A DNA stretch of 64,000 nt, taken from JAJDNH01 sp964552395. Lineage in GTDB: Bacteria > Acidobacteriota > Thermoanaerobaculia > Thermoanaerobaculales > Sulfomarinibacteraceae. Each line of letters starts with the position of its first letter. Position 1 is the first letter of the stretch. The translations under genes were made by a program, and so were the position numbers. Below the pieces are notes generated by a model. It was not told the origin of the DNA. It saw only the letters and a list, made by a program, of their open reading frames with translations, and searched no databases. This document shows positions 52,005 to 63,003 of this stretch, in pieces. The stretch is taken from assembly GCA_964552395.1 (NCBI GenBank), contig CAZKGM010000006.1:69746-133745 (forward strand), given 5' to 3'.

Positions 52005-54446
52005 ATGTTCAGGGTCATTACCGAAGGCGCCGACTACAGAGAGCACGTTCTCCTCAAGGACGGGCAGGGAGTCCTCCTCCGGCCCGGCACCCCGGAAGAC
52101 CTCCCCGCCGTGCGAAAGCTCTTCAAGGCAACCTCCAGCGACAGCCTCCGCATGCGCTTCATGGCCAGCGTCTCCGAGGTCCCGGAGTCCACCCTCCACG
52201 ACATGTGCGGTGGCGACTTCTCCGAGCGGGGCTGCCTCCTCGTCATCATCGGCGAGGACGAAGACATGCGGGTCGCGGGGATCGGCAACTACATCGGTCT
52301 CGGCAACGGCAAGACGGCCGAGGTGGCATTTCTCGTGGCTGACGAGTATCAGGGACGCGGCATCAGCACACTGTTGCTCGAGCGCTTGGCCGGGCTGGCT
52401 GCCGCCCACGGCTACGTCGAGTTCGAGGCCGACGTCCTGTTCGAGAACCAGGCCATGATGAGTGTGTTCAAGAGCTCGGGCTTTGAGATCCACCGGGGCG
52501 TCGAGGACGGGGTGGTCCACGTCGAGCTGCCGGTTCGGGGCGCCTTCGCCGTTCACGAGCGTGGGGAGCTGCGCGAGCGGATCGCCGTCGCCAACTCCCT
52601 GGCCCCCCTGCTTCGCCCACGTACCGTCGCCGTCGTCGGCGCTTCGCGCGACCCTGCGAGCATCGGCAACCTGATCTTCCGCCACATTCTGCACGCACCG
52701 TTCCAGGGCACCGTCTATCCGATCAATCTCGAGGCCGAGTCGGTCCACGGCGTGCGCGCCTACCCGGCCCTGGACCAGCTCCCCGAGGTGGTCGATCTGG
52801 CGGTGGTGGCGGTACCGGCAAACAACGTGCTCAGTGTGGCTGAGGAGGCCGTCCGTGCCGGCGCCAAGGGTCTGGTGGTGGTCAGCGCCGGTTTCGCCGA
52901 GTCGGGGGAAGACGGCAGGGAGCGGGAGCGCCGACTGGTCGAGCTGGTGCGCGCCCACGGAGTGCGGCTGATCGGCCCCAACTGCCTGGGCGTCATCACG
53001 ACCGACCCCGGAGTCCACCTCAACGCCAGCCTCGCACCCAGCATCCCACCGCTGGGGCGAGTGGGCTTCTTCTCACACTCCGGAGGGCTGGGCCTGGTTA
53101 TCCTCGAACATGCCGCCCGACGCGGCATCGGCTTTTCGACCTTCGTCTCGGCCGGCAACCGTGCCGACGTCTCGGGCAACGACCTGCTCCAGTATTGGGA
53201 AGAGGACCCCGCCACCGACATGGCGCTGCTGTACCTGGAGACCTTCGGCAACCCGCGACGCTTCGTGCGCATTGCGCGCCGCTTTACGCGGCGCAAGCCG
53301 ATCCTGTGCGTCAAGAGCGCCCGCAGCGCCGCCGGACAGCACTCTGCAGTCGGACGGTCCAAGGGAACTTTCGGCAGCGAGTCGGAGGTCGAGGCCCTCT
53401 TCCATCAGACCGGCCTGATCCGAGCCGGAACGCTCGACGAGCTGTTCGACGTCGCCGTGCTGCTCGCACACCAACCCTTGCCGCGAGGCAACCGCGTCGC
53501 GATCATCAGCAACTCCAGAGGCGTGGCAACGCTGCTCGCCGACGCCTGCGCCGCCAACGATCTCGACCTCTCGGGTCCGGGCATCGTCGACCTCGGTCCG
53601 ATGGCCACTCCGCAGCAGTACGAGCAGACCGTCCGTGAGGCTCTCGAGCACGACCAAGTGGACGCGTTGCTCGTCACGTTCGCCTGCGTCGGAGAGTGCG
53701 AAGGCGAGCCCATCGCCAGGGCGATCCGCCAGGGATACGTCGCCGCCACCGAGGCGACCGGTGTTGGCAAACCGACGTTGCTCTGCCTGATGGGTTTCGA
53801 GGGTGCGCTCGGTGTGACACCGCCGGAAGGTGTGTCCGAGGAGCCCGAGGGACCGATCTTCCCGCTGTTTCTGTTCCCCGAGTCGGCGCCCCGCGCCCTG
53901 GCCAAGGTCGTGCGCTATGCCACGTTCCAACAGCGGAAGCTGGGCAAGCTCGTGTGGTACGAGGACGTGGACGCCGCGGCGGCCCGCCAGCAGGTTGCGG
54001 AATCACTCAAACAGACACCGGACGAGACCGGGCTGGTATGGGTCGAGGGCGAGCCGGCCGCCAGTCTCCTCGCTCACTTCGGCATCGCGGTTGGAAGCGC
54101 TCCGGAGGAGCCCGGGCTCGAGATCGCGCTGGCGATCCGTTCGAATCCATTCTTCGGTCCCATCATCGAGCTCACGAGCCCCGAGCGAGACCCAGTTGTG
54201 CGCATCACTCCTCTCACCGACGAGGATGTCGAGGACGCCGTCTCCAACGCCGGAGTTCCTTCCGCGTACTGCGCCCACGAGCTCCTGGGGCGGATCTCAC
54301 AGCTGATCGAGGAGCTGCCGTGGATCGCGGCGATGAGGGCCGGGATCGTACCGCCGCCTGCCGGCGGACCCAGCTGCGCCATGATGATCGGAGTCCGCAT
54401 CGGATTCGTTCCCTCACCGACCGCCGCCAGTCAGGAGAAGCCATGA
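52005..54446 (+). CDS. Pat-like protein lysine acetyltransferase (GNAT + NDP-forming acyl-CoA synthetase)
   Basis: 813 aa. Residues about 20-175 are a GNAT domain (RPGTPEDLPAVRKLF, VAFLVADEYQGRGISTLLLERL with the acetyl-CoA loop QGRGIS). From about 195 it is an acyl-CoA synthetase (NDP-forming) body: CoA-binding VAVVGASRDPASIGN, LIGPNCLG, FFSHSGGLG and LYLETFGNPRRF. The C-terminal ATP-grasp part is short and lacks the usual lysine-rich ATP-binding block. Pat of enterobacteria has the GNAT at the C-terminus, so the order is reversed here. It probably acetylates Acs at K643, given that acs lies just upstream and acuC just downstream. Confidence 0.86.
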   Translation: MFRVITEGADYREHVLLKDGQGVLLRPGTPEDLPAVRKLFKATSSDSLRMRFMASVSEVPESTLHDMCGGDFSERGCLLVIIGEDEDMRVAGIGNYIGLGNGKTAEVAFLVADEYQGRGISTLLLERLAGLAAAHGYVEFEADVLFENQAMMSVFKSSGFEIHRGVEDGVVHVELPVRGAFAVHERGELRERIAVANSLAPLLRPRTVAVVGASRDPASIGNLIFRHILHAPFQGTVYPINLEAESVHGVRAYPALDQLPEVVDLAVVAVPANNVLSVAEEAVRAGAKGLVVVSAGFAESGEDGRERERRLVELVRAHGVRLIGPNCLGVITTDPGVHLNASLAPSIPPLGRVGFFSHSGGLGLVILEHAARRGIGFSTFVSAGNRADVSGNDLLQYWEEDPATDMALLYLETFGNPRRFVRIARRFTRRKPILCVKSARSAAGQHSAVGRSKGTFGSESEVEALFHQTGLIRAGTLDELFDVAVLLAHQPLPRGNRVAIISNSRGVATLLADACAANDLDLSGPGIVDLGPMATPQQYEQTVREALEHDQVDALLVTFACVGECEGEPIARAIRQGYVAATEATGVGKPTLLCLMGFEGALGVTPPEGVSEEPEGPIFPLFLFPESAPRALAKVVRYATFQQRKLGKLVWYEDVDAAAARQQVAESLKQTPDETGLVWVEGEPAASLLAHFGIAVGSAPEEPGLEIALAIRSNPFFGPIIELTSPERDPVVRITPLTDEDVEDAVSNAGVPSAYCAHELLGRISQLIEELPWIAAMRAGIVPPPAGGPSCAMMIGVRIGFVPSPTAASQEKP

Positions 54447-54461
54447 GATCAGGAGGCGTCC

Positions 54462-55088
54462 ATGCTCGTGCGTGAGATCATGCACCTCGACCCGATCATC
54501 GCCGGGCCCGCCACGACGTTGCAGGAAGCCTACGGCATCATGAACGGGCATCGGGTTCGTCACCTGCCGGTGGTCGAGGGCGACAGGGTCGTGGGAATCG
54601 TCACCGACCGCGACCTGCGCCTGGCGACGAGCGTCCTGAGCCCCACCCCCTTCCCAGCGGAGACGAGCCTCGATCGGGTGATGAAACAACCGGTCCATAC
54701 TGCGGACCCTCTGGATCCGGTGGAAAACGCGGCACGGACGATGAGGGAGCTCAGGATCGGCTGTCTTCCCGTCATCGACGATGGATGTCTGGTGGGCATC
54801 GTCACCGGAATCGACCTGCTGGACGCCATGCTCAGGCTGACTGGTGTCTATCGGCCTTCCGGGCGGATCGAGGTACGCCTGCCCGATCGGCCGGGTGAGC
54901 TGGCTAAGTTGACCGGCATCCTCAGCATGCAACGGGTGAACATCCAGTCGATCCTCAGCTACCCGGACCCGAACGGCCACACGCGGCTGGTGCTGCGAGT
55001 CGGCTCGATCGACACACGACCCCTCGCATCCGCCCTGTGTCAGGCCGAGATCGAGGTTGTCTGGCCGCCGCAACACGCATGCCGGTAG
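54462..55088 (+). CDS. acuB: AcuB-like CBS-CBS-ACT protein
   Basis: 208 aa. Two CBS domains (MLVREIMHLDPIIAGP to VVGIVTDRDLRLA, and VMKQPVHTADP to LVGIVTGIDLLDA) that bind adenine nucleotides are followed by an ACT domain (VRLPDRPGELAKLTGILS, about 143-200). This is the AcuB layout. Its role in acetate utilisation is not fully known but the gene is classically linked to acuC. The stop overlaps the acuC start by 10 nt. ATG follows AGGAGGCGTCC. Confidence 0.88.
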   Translation: MLVREIMHLDPIIAGPATTLQEAYGIMNGHRVRHLPVVEGDRVVGIVTDRDLRLATSVLSPTPFPAETSLDRVMKQPVHTADPLDPVENAARTMRELRIGCLPVIDDGCLVGIVTGIDLLDAMLRLTGVYRPSGRIEVRLPDRPGELAKLTGILSMQRVNIQSILSYPDPNGHTRLVLRVGSIDTRPLASALCQAEIEVVWPPQHACR

Positions 55089-56209
55089 CCATCTATCACC
55101 CGGAGTACGGGAAGTACGCGTTCGCGGGAGAGCACCCGTTCAGCCCGGTCCGCATCACGATGGTCCTCGACCTGCTGCGGTTGCTCGGCCATGAGATCAG
55201 ACCCGTTCTTCCCGATCCCGCCACGACGGAGGAGCTCCTGACGGTTCACGCTCGGGAGTACCTGCGCGCGGTCGCCTCGGCCAGCTCCAACGGCGGCATG
55301 GCACGGACGGACTATGGCCTTGGCGCACCGGACAACCCGATCGTGGAAGGAATCGACCTCGGCGCCAGGCGCATGGTTGGCGGTACGCTCCTTGGCGCCC
55401 GCCTGATTGCCGACGGCAGCGCACAGCGGGTGCTGCAGCTCGGCGGCGGTCTCCACCACGCCATGCCGCAGCTGGCCTCGGGCTTTTGCATCTTCAACGA
55501 CCTCGCCGTTGCGATCAACGAGCTGACTCGCCGCGGGCTCACGGTCGCCTACATCGACATCGATGTTCACCACGGCGACGGCGTGCAACAGATCCTGTAC
55601 AACCGCGAACAGGTGCTCACACTCAGCCTCCACGAGTCGGGCGAGTACCTCTTCCCTGGCACCGGCGGCATCCACGAGCTGGGGCGGAGCATGGGCAGGG
55701 GCTTCAAGCTCAACCTGCCTCTCGAGCCCTTCACCGAGGGCGAGAGCTATCTCGAGGTTCTGGACACCGTCGCCGAGCCAGCCCTCGAGTACTTCAGGCC
55801 CGATGTCCTGGTCGTGCAGGCCGGGGCAGACGCCCACTTCTCGGACCCGCTGGCCGACCTGATGCTGACCACGCAGGACTACGAGCGCCTCTTCAGACGC
55901 CTGCTCGAGTACGCCGACGCCCACACCGAGGGTCGCATGCTGGTCACACTCGGCGGCGGGTACTCGATTCGCGCCACCCCTCGAATCTGGGCTCTCCTCT
56001 GCCTTACCCTCTTTGATCTCCCGGTTCCCAACGAACTTCCGGCACCTTGGCTCGAGCACTGGGGCGAGATACTCGGAGAGGACCCACCACAGACTCTGCA
56101 CGACCCGATACCTGCGTTCGACCCGATTCCACGACGCGCCGAGATCGATCGTCACAACCGCCTGGTGGCAACACGCCTCCTCGACGCCGTCTCAATGCTC
56201 TGGCTGTAG
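55079..56209 (+). CDS. acuC: AcuC-type histone-deacetylase-family protein
   Basis: 376 aa zinc deacetylase predicted to remove acetyl groups from Acs. HDAC motifs are visible: LGGGLHHAMPQLASGFCIFND, YIDIDVHHGDGVQ (zinc-binding Asp/His and catalytic His pair), LHESGEYLFPGTG, QAGADAHFSDPLADL and the C-terminal TLGGGYSI. It overlaps acuB by 10 nt. Together with the GNAT-synthetase gene it gives both directions of Acs acetylation control. Confidence 0.93.
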   Translation: MPVAIYHPEYGKYAFAGEHPFSPVRITMVLDLLRLLGHEIRPVLPDPATTEELLTVHAREYLRAVASASSNGGMARTDYGLGAPDNPIVEGIDLGARRMVGGTLLGARLIADGSAQRVLQLGGGLHHAMPQLASGFCIFNDLAVAINELTRRGLTVAYIDIDVHHGDGVQQILYNREQVLTLSLHESGEYLFPGTGGIHELGRSMGRGFKLNLPLEPFTEGESYLEVLDTVAEPALEYFRPDVLVVQAGADAHFSDPLADLMLTTQDYERLFRRLLEYADAHTEGRMLVTLGGGYSIRATPRIWALLCLTLFDLPVPNELPAPWLEHWGEILGEDPPQTLHDPIPAFDPIPRRAEIDRHNRLVATRLLDAVSMLWL

Positions 56210-56240
56210 AGATTCGGCCGGGAACCCGGCCGAATCTCTA
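56207..56240. terminator. Bidirectional terminator containing both stop codons
   Basis: TAGAGATTCGGCCGGG-AA-CCCGGCCGAATCTCTA, 16-bp arms between acuC and the convergent nucleoside kinase gene. The left TAG is the acuC stop and the complement of the right end is the stop of the opposite gene. Confidence 0.75.
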
Positions 56241-57914
56241 GTAGTTGAAGCCGGAGCCGCCGATGAACTCACGCAGGATCGAGGTGTGAGGCACCTCGTC
56301 CGGGAAGATCGGCACGAACAACGACAGGAACTTCAACAGCCGATACGCCTCGGAATAGGCTCGGCTCGTTCTCGGCACCTGCAGCAGGAACCGCTCGGCG
56401 TACGTCTTGAGCACGGCCGGTTCGTAGACGAGCGCAGAGTTGAACATCACGTCCGCCTCCTCCTGGAACGGGAAGATCCAGCGCCCCTCTCCGCGGCGGA
56501 CATGCTCCCACAGCTCGAGTGTTCTCTCTGCCGAAAAACCTCGAAAGAACCGGTCACGCACGATGCGCCGGATGAGCCGCGCGTCTGCCGTGAAGATCCG
56601 GTTGTGGTCGTCGATGGCCAGCTGCGTCAGGGCAGAGATGTAGATGCGGTACTTCTGGTCCCGCGCCACACTTTCGGTCAAGCGGTGGTTGAGGCCGTGG
56701 ATCCCCTCAATGACCAGGACCTGACCTCTGTGCAGCTCAAGCGGCTTCCACTTCTCCTTCGGCTTGCGCCTGCCGGTCACGAAGTCATACTCAGGGGTCA
56801 GGACCTTCCCCCCTCTCAGGAGGTTTGCCAGCTGTGCATGAAACAGCTCGAGGTCGATCGATTCGAGGTTCTCGAAATCATGCCGGCCCTCGTCGTCCAG
56901 AGGCGTCTTGTCGCGGTCGACGTAGTAGTTGTCAAGGGACAGGGCGACCGGCTCGATCCCGTTGACCTGCAGCTGAATGCCGAGACGCTTGGCAAATGTG
57001 GTCTTCCCCGAGGAGGACGGTCCCGCTATCGCCACCAGGTGCACCCGGTCCGAGCGTCCGTGGATCTCATCGGCAATGCGGGCGATTTTCTTCTCGTGCA
57101 GCCCCTCGGAGATACGGATCAGGGAGGTGATCTCTCCGCTCAACGACAGGCGGTTGAGCTGTCCCACCTGGTGGACCCCGAGAAGCTCCTGCCAGTTCCT
57201 CGTCTCGACGTACGTCGCGTACAGCTTGGGACGAGCTGAGAAGCGGGGAAGCCGTTCCCGGTTGCCGCGTCGGGGGAAGCGCAGCACGAGGCCGTCGCCG
57301 TATGCCGTCACGCCGAAGGTCGGCAAGCAGCCGGTATGGGGTGCGTACGGGCTGTGCGCAATATCGATGAACCTCCCACAGCGGATCGTGTGTACCGTTG
57401 AGCTGCGGCGAGTCGACAGGAGGGCCAGCTTGTCCTCGCAGCCCCAGCCGCGAAAGACGTCCTCGATCTCCTCGATGGTCACGGTCTCGCGGATGAAGGG
57501 ACGGCTCTCCTTGTGGATCTTCCGCATCCGTGTCTCGAGCCTGCGCGCCATGACCTTGAGGTCCGGCACGTCATCCCCTCTCACCTGGTAGTGGTAGCCG
57601 TTGCCGAGCGACTGGCCGATCGTGAGCCGCACCTTGGGGTAGAGGTCGAGGCAGGCATCATAGAACATCAGGCTCACCGACCGCTTGTAGACGAGCTCCC
57701 CTCCCCGGCTGCCGTAGTGCACGAGCTCGAGCTCCACCTTGCCGCGAAGCGGGAAGTCGAGCATCACCTGCCGCCGGTTGACGAGGGCGGCGAGCACGGT
57801 GTCGGGCAGCTCACCGTCCACCTGCCGGAGAAACTCGTCAACGCGGGTCCCCACCGGCACGCGGTGGACACTACCCGAGTACGAAACATCAACGTGGCTG
57901 TTGCTCAACCTCAT
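56238..57914 (-). CDS. Nucleoside kinase with TGS-type N-terminus
   Basis: 558 aa. The N-terminal part (about 1-70) has a TGS-like fold (VPVGTRVDEFLRQVDGELPD and LVNRRQVMLDFPL), then a ThrRS-second-domain-like region with VKLTIGQSL-type and FRGWGCEDK segments. The C-terminal uridine-kinase/phosphoribulokinase domain has Walker A AIAGPSSSGKTTF at about 290-302 and SLDNYYVDRDKTPLDDEG, VIEGIHGLN. This architecture is known for uridine/cytidine-kinase-like proteins of bacteria such as Thermotoga. The exact nucleoside is unknown. ATG start. Confidence 0.88.
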   Translation of the reverse strand: MRLSNSHVDVSYSGSVHRVPVGTRVDEFLRQVDGELPDTVLAALVNRRQVMLDFPLRGKVELELVHYGSRGGELVYKRSVSLMFYDACLDLYPKVRLTIGQSLGNGYHYQVRGDDVPDLKVMARRLETRMRKIHKESRPFIRETVTIEEIEDVFRGWGCEDKLALLSTRRSSTVHTIRCGRFIDIAHSPYAPHTGCLPTFGVTAYGDGLVLRFPRRGNRERLPRFSARPKLYATYVETRNWQELLGVHQVGQLNRLSLSGEITSLIRISEGLHEKKIARIADEIHGRSDRVHLVAIAGPSSSGKTTFAKRLGIQLQVNGIEPVALSLDNYYVDRDKTPLDDEGRHDFENLESIDLELFHAQLANLLRGGKVLTPEYDFVTGRRKPKEKWKPLELHRGQVLVIEGIHGLNHRLTESVARDQKYRIYISALTQLAIDDHNRIFTADARLIRRIVRDRFFRGFSAERTLELWEHVRRGEGRWIFPFQEEADVMFNSALVYEPAVLKTYAERFLLQVPRTSRAYSEAYRLLKFLSLFVPIFPDEVPHTSILREFIGGSGFNY

Positions 57915-58066
57915 CTCATACCCTTGCTGGCTCCCGCATCGCGCCTCCCGGGTCGGAATGTGCGGCCCGAGGCCGCAGGCGTCCCACGTTACCCCGTCCG
58001 GACCCTCACCTCAAGACGGAAGGGCGCTCCACCACCGCGGCGGAACCTCCTCGACAGATGACCGCT

Positions 58067-58072
58067 TACAAT
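58067..58072 (+). promoter_or_regulatory. -10 box TACAAT, near-leaderless start
   Basis: TTACAAT ends 8 bp before ATG 58081, with no ribosome binding site between. This is the same arrangement as the TACACT boxes elsewhere in the window. Confidence 0.5.
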
Positions 58073-58080
58073 ATGGCGGT

Positions 58081-58740
58081 ATGAGAGCCATCCTCTTTGA
58101 CTTCGACTACACCCTGGCAAACTCCGAGCGCGGGATCATCGAGTGTGTCAACTACGCGCTGGTCGAGCTGGGTCTGCGAGCCGCAGCTCCCGACTCCATT
58201 CGTGCCACCATTGGCTTGCCGCTAGAGGAGATGCTGGCTCGGCTGACGTCGCAGAACGGTCGCCTTGCGGCGAGCTTCCGCCGCCTCTTCATCTCCCGCG
58301 CGGACCAGGTCATGGTGGACTGCACCACCGTGTACCCTTGGGTTTCCCAGACCGCGCAGGCGCTCCGTGATGCCGGCCTCGACCTCGGCATCGTGTCGAC
58401 CAAGCGGCGGCGACGCATCGAGGAGGTCCTCACTCGTGACGGACTGGAGGGTCTTTTCGGCGTCGTCGTCGGCAGCGACACGGTCCCCCGGCCGAAGCCG
58501 GCTCCCGACGGAATCATCCTCGCACTGGAGCGGCTCGGTATCGAGCGCCAAGAGGCTCTGTTCGTCGGCGACAGCGTCACCGATGCCGCGGCGGCCTGTC
58601 GGGCCTCCGTGACCTTCGTCGCCGTTCTCTCCGGCGCAACACCCCGCTCGGCGTTCCTCAACTACCCCTGCCGGGCGGTTCTGCAGGACGCCTCCGGCCT
58701 CCCTGCTCGGCCGGACCTCCTGACGTCCGGGAAAGCGTGA
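58081..58740 (+). CDS. HAD-family phosphatase (Gph-like)
   Basis: 219 aa. Motif I FDFDYTLANSE (nucleophile D7), motif II SIVSTKRRRRIEE (Ser/Thr of GIVSTK), motif III Lys in RPKPAPDG, and motif IV VGDSVTDAAAA. The four are in order with a helical cap (about 20-85). The family includes phosphoglycolate phosphatase and beta-phosphoglucomutase-like enzymes, and the cap alone does not settle the substrate. It starts almost at its -10 box. Confidence 0.88.
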   Translation: MRAILFDFDYTLANSERGIIECVNYALVELGLRAAAPDSIRATIGLPLEEMLARLTSQNGRLAASFRRLFISRADQVMVDCTTVYPWVSQTAQALRDAGLDLGIVSTKRRRRIEEVLTRDGLEGLFGVVVGSDTVPRPKPAPDGIILALERLGIERQEALFVGDSVTDAAAACRASVTFVAVLSGATPRSAFLNYPCRAVLQDASGLPARPDLLTSGKA

Positions 58741-58747
58741 CGCGGCA

Positions 58748-58775
58748 CGCGGTTCGCCGGCCGCAGCGAACCGCG
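58748..58775. terminator. Hairpin between convergent genes
   Basis: CGCGGTTCGC-CGGCCGCA-GCGAACCGCG, a 10-bp perfect stem between the HAD and ferritin-like genes, whose stops face each other. No T-run is clear. Confidence 0.5.
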
Positions 58776-58781
58776 AGCGCA

Positions 58782-59264
58782 TCACTCGGGTGGGCCGTCA
58801 TCCAGAGAGTCGGCGTGGGCGGCGGCGAAGTCGCGCAGGGCCTCGAAGTGCTTCCAGTCCGACCGTGAGAGGTTTCCGATCAGCGCGTGCAGATCGCTGT
58901 TGACGCTGGCGAAGATGGATCGATGCAGGTGCTCAGCCGCATGCGACTCGATTCGCATTGCGAACACCAGCGCCTGCCCCAGAGACGGACGCTCCTCGCC
59001 GCTCCTGAAGGCGCGCATCCAGCCCTCGATCTCGTCAATGCCGGTGGCATCGATCTCCGGGTCCGTGAACGAGCTGGGGTCCGAGCGAACCAGCCGCTTT
59101 TGAAAGCGGACGAGCTCGGCATGGGAGGTCTCCTGCGCTTCCATCTGCCTGAAGAACGCCGCGGTCTCCTGGTCTTCTACAAACCGGTCGGCGAGCCACC
59201 GGTAGAGCTGTGCCATCTCTTGCTCAAGCTTCTCGAGACGCTTGAGGGCCGTCTGCAGGTCCAT
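58782..59264 (-). CDS. Ferritin-like/rubrerythrin-domain protein
   Basis: 160 aa four-helix protein. Iron-ligand-like sets appear as FFRQMEAQETSHAEL (E-x2-H) and FAMRIESHAAEHLH (E-x2-H), with Glu on the first and third helices (EKLEQEMAQLYRW and DEIEGWMRAF). No rubredoxin Cys pairs are present. This suggests a di-iron ferritin-like fold, perhaps peroxide scavenging. ATG 59264 is preceded by AGGGAGGATCGCG. Convergent with the HAD gene and 155 bp from the HEAT-PilT gene start on the other side. Confidence 0.75.
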   Translation of the reverse strand: MDLQTALKRLEKLEQEMAQLYRWLADRFVEDQETAAFFRQMEAQETSHAELVRFQKRLVRSDPSSFTDPEIDATGIDEIEGWMRAFRSGEERPSLGQALVFAMRIESHAAEHLHRSIFASVNSDLHALIGNLSRSDWKHFEALRDFAAAHADSLDDGPPE

Positions 59265-59403
59265 CTCGCGATCCTCCCTGGTTCTACGGTGACCGTCGCG
59301 TCGGGCCGGCAGTCTCATCAAGCGTGAGCTCGGCTGCCGGTGTTTCCCCAATTATACGCACTCCGGCCTCCCGGCTCGCTGCCAACCGCCAGCCGCCGGG
59401 TGG

Positions 59404-59409
59404 TACACT
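59404..59409 (+). promoter_or_regulatory. -10 box TACACT, short-leader start
   Basis: GGTACACT ends 10 bp before ATG 59420, with no ribosome binding site. Third copy of the GGTACACT pattern in this window. Confidence 0.5.
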
Positions 59410-59419
59410 TTCACACCGC

Positions 59420-61911
59420 ATGCCACTGCCTCTGTTCCGCTCGGATGCCAAGGAGGCTCTGAAGAAGCTCGCCAGCGGGGGCTACGCCTCGAGCGAGGAG
59501 CGCGACCAGCTGCTCAAGACGGTCACCGAATCCGAAGGGTTGAAGGCGCGGGATGTCGTCTGGATGCTGTTCCGGCCGGACCGCGCACTGCGCGAGGCAG
59601 CCCTCGAGATACTGCGACCGATCGCGGATGCCGCCCTGCTCGACATCTTCCTCGCCGAGAGCAGGAGGCAGCCAGATGCAGCCCTCCGGGCCGCCTCTCC
59701 GGCCCTTCTCGAGCTCGCCATTCCGGGCCTGGCCGGCAGACTACGCGAGCTGCTGCAGTCGGAAGACGAGGAGATCCGGACCACGGTGCGCAAGCTCGCT
59801 CTCGCAGCACCACCGTCACCCGATCTGGATCCGGTGCTGTGGGCGCTGGCCCGCGCCGGCTCGCACGAGGCTCGCCTCGGGGCCATCGATCGTCTCGCCG
59901 ATCGGGAACCGACGGAGCAGGCGCTGCAACACTGGATGCAGCTGGCTCGCGAGGAGGACCGCGAGATCCGGGAGCGCGCGCTCGTCGTTCTCGCTGACCA
60001 CGCCGCGGAGGAGGCCGTCGATCTGATCGTCGAGGAGCTGCCGAAAGCGAGCTACGCGACGCAGCAGCACCTCGTCGCCGCCCTGGCCCACACCGCCCGC
60101 GGCAGAGGACCGGACTTCGCCGATCGCCTTCTGCCCCTGATGGCCGCCGGTGACGCCGCAACCCGCACCGCAGTCCTCAAGATCCTGGTCGGGATGGAGA
60201 ACCGAGCCGAGATCGTCAGGCGGTATCTCGGCTTTTCCAAAGGCCTGGCCGGGTGGGCGCGCGACCGGGCACTCGAGTCGATCAAGCAGTTCGGCGGCGA
60301 TCTCATCGAGCCCACGATCGAGCTCCTCGCTCACCCCGACCCCGACATTCGCTCGGCCGCACTGGTGGTGGCGGGCTCATTCGATGACCCTCGCATCGTT
60401 CCGGCGACCATCGGCCTTCTCGAGGACCCGGACTGGTGGCTCCGTATCACGGCGGCGGAGACACTGGGGCGCCTGCGGGACCCCCGCGCGGTCGGGCCGC
60501 TGCTGAAGGTCCTCACGGACCCGGAGGCGCGGTGGGCGGCGGTGGAGGCGTTGGGCAAGATCGGTGATCCGCATGCGCTCCCAGCGATGGCGCAGCTTCT
60601 CAAGGACCCCTCCCCCGAGGTTCGCATCGAGGTTCTCCTGGCCTTCAAGGAGTTCCAGCACCCCAAGATCATGACCGCCCTGTTGCAGGTGGCGGAGACC
60701 GACCCGGATCGGATCGTCCGCGCACGCGCGCTGGAGATAGCGGAGCACGTGGCACTTCGAGACGAGACTGAGATTGCCAACGCCAACGTGCTGCGTGAGA
60801 AGGCCCTGACGGCGACGGTGGCCCAGGACGAGCCACAGCTCCACTCCCTGCTCGCCGCAACTCGCAACCAGGGCGCATCGGACCTCCACCTGTCGGTCTC
60901 CGAGCCCCCCGTGATCCGGGTTGCGGGCGAGCTCGTCTCCGTTCGCGGCGAGCCGTTTGCCGCAGAGCAGACGGAACGCATGCTGCGCGAAATCCTGACC
61001 GACGAGCAGTGGCAACGCCTGGGCCGGGAGCAGCAGCTCGACATGTGCTACTACGTGCCCAAGGCGGGCCGCTACCGGGCCAATGTGTTCCTCGATCAGA
61101 GAGGCTACAACGCGGCCTTTCGCGTCATCCCAGAGAAGCCGCCGACCATCACCGAGGTCGGTCTACCGCCGCATCTTTCGGAGATCGCCTCCTACCACCA
61201 AGGACTGGTGCTGATCTGTGGACCCGCCGGGAGTGGTAAGTCCACGACGCTGGCGGCCCTGGTCAACCTGTTCAACGAGACCCGCCACGATCACATCATC
61301 ACCCTCGAGGACCCGGTTGAGTTCGTACATCCTTTCAAGAGCTGTCTCGTCAACCAAAGGGAGGTCGGCACCCACTCCGAGTCATACTCGCGGGCCCTGC
61401 GCGCCGCGCTGCGGGAGGATCCGGACGTCATCGTCATCGGTGACCTGCGGGACAACGAGTCCGTTTCCCTCGCTCTGACCGCCGCCGAGACCGGGCACAT
61501 CGTCCTCGCAACCATGAATGCGACGACCGCCGACAGGGCCGTCGAACGTCTTCTGTCCAGCTTCCCGGCCGCCGAGCAGCCACAGGTCAGGGCCGCGCTG
61601 TCCGAGTCCCTGAGGTTCGTGATCGCGCAGCGGCTGCTGCCGGCCGTCACCAGCGGACGCCTGGTAGCGGGCTTCGAGATCCTGAAGGGCACCCTGCCCG
61701 TCGCCAACATGATCCGCGACAGGAAGACCTCGCAGCTCCGCTCGGTGCTACAGACCGGCCGTGAGTCCGGGATGCAGACGTTCGACGAGGCGCTCAAGGT
61801 TCTCCTACGCAAAGAGCTGATCGGCGCCGAGACCGCCTACATGGCGGCCAGCTCCAAGAAGGATTTCGAGGCCCTGGTCCCCGACGAGTTCCTCGAGGAA
61901 GGGACCTTCCT

Positions 61912-61915
<4 letters not shown>
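59420..61915 (+). CDS. HEAT-repeat/PilT-like ATPase fusion
   Basis: 831 aa cytosolic protein. Residues about 1-440 are HEAT/PBS-lyase-like helical repeats (for example DPRIVPATIGLLEDPDWWLRI and DPHALPAMAQLLKDPSPEVR). From about 480 it is a PilT-type secretion ATPase, with Walker A GPAGSGKST 601-609 and an Asp box IITLEDPVEFVH. The Walker B reads VIVIGDLRD with D675 where retraction ATPases have Glu (GEMRD), and the His box is ATMNATTADR, lacking the usual TLHT His (N700 in its place). So it may hydrolyse ATP poorly. The frame is open upstream to 59324, but ATG 59420 directly follows the -10 box. Confidence 0.85.
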
Positions 61916-63003
<1,088 letters not shown>

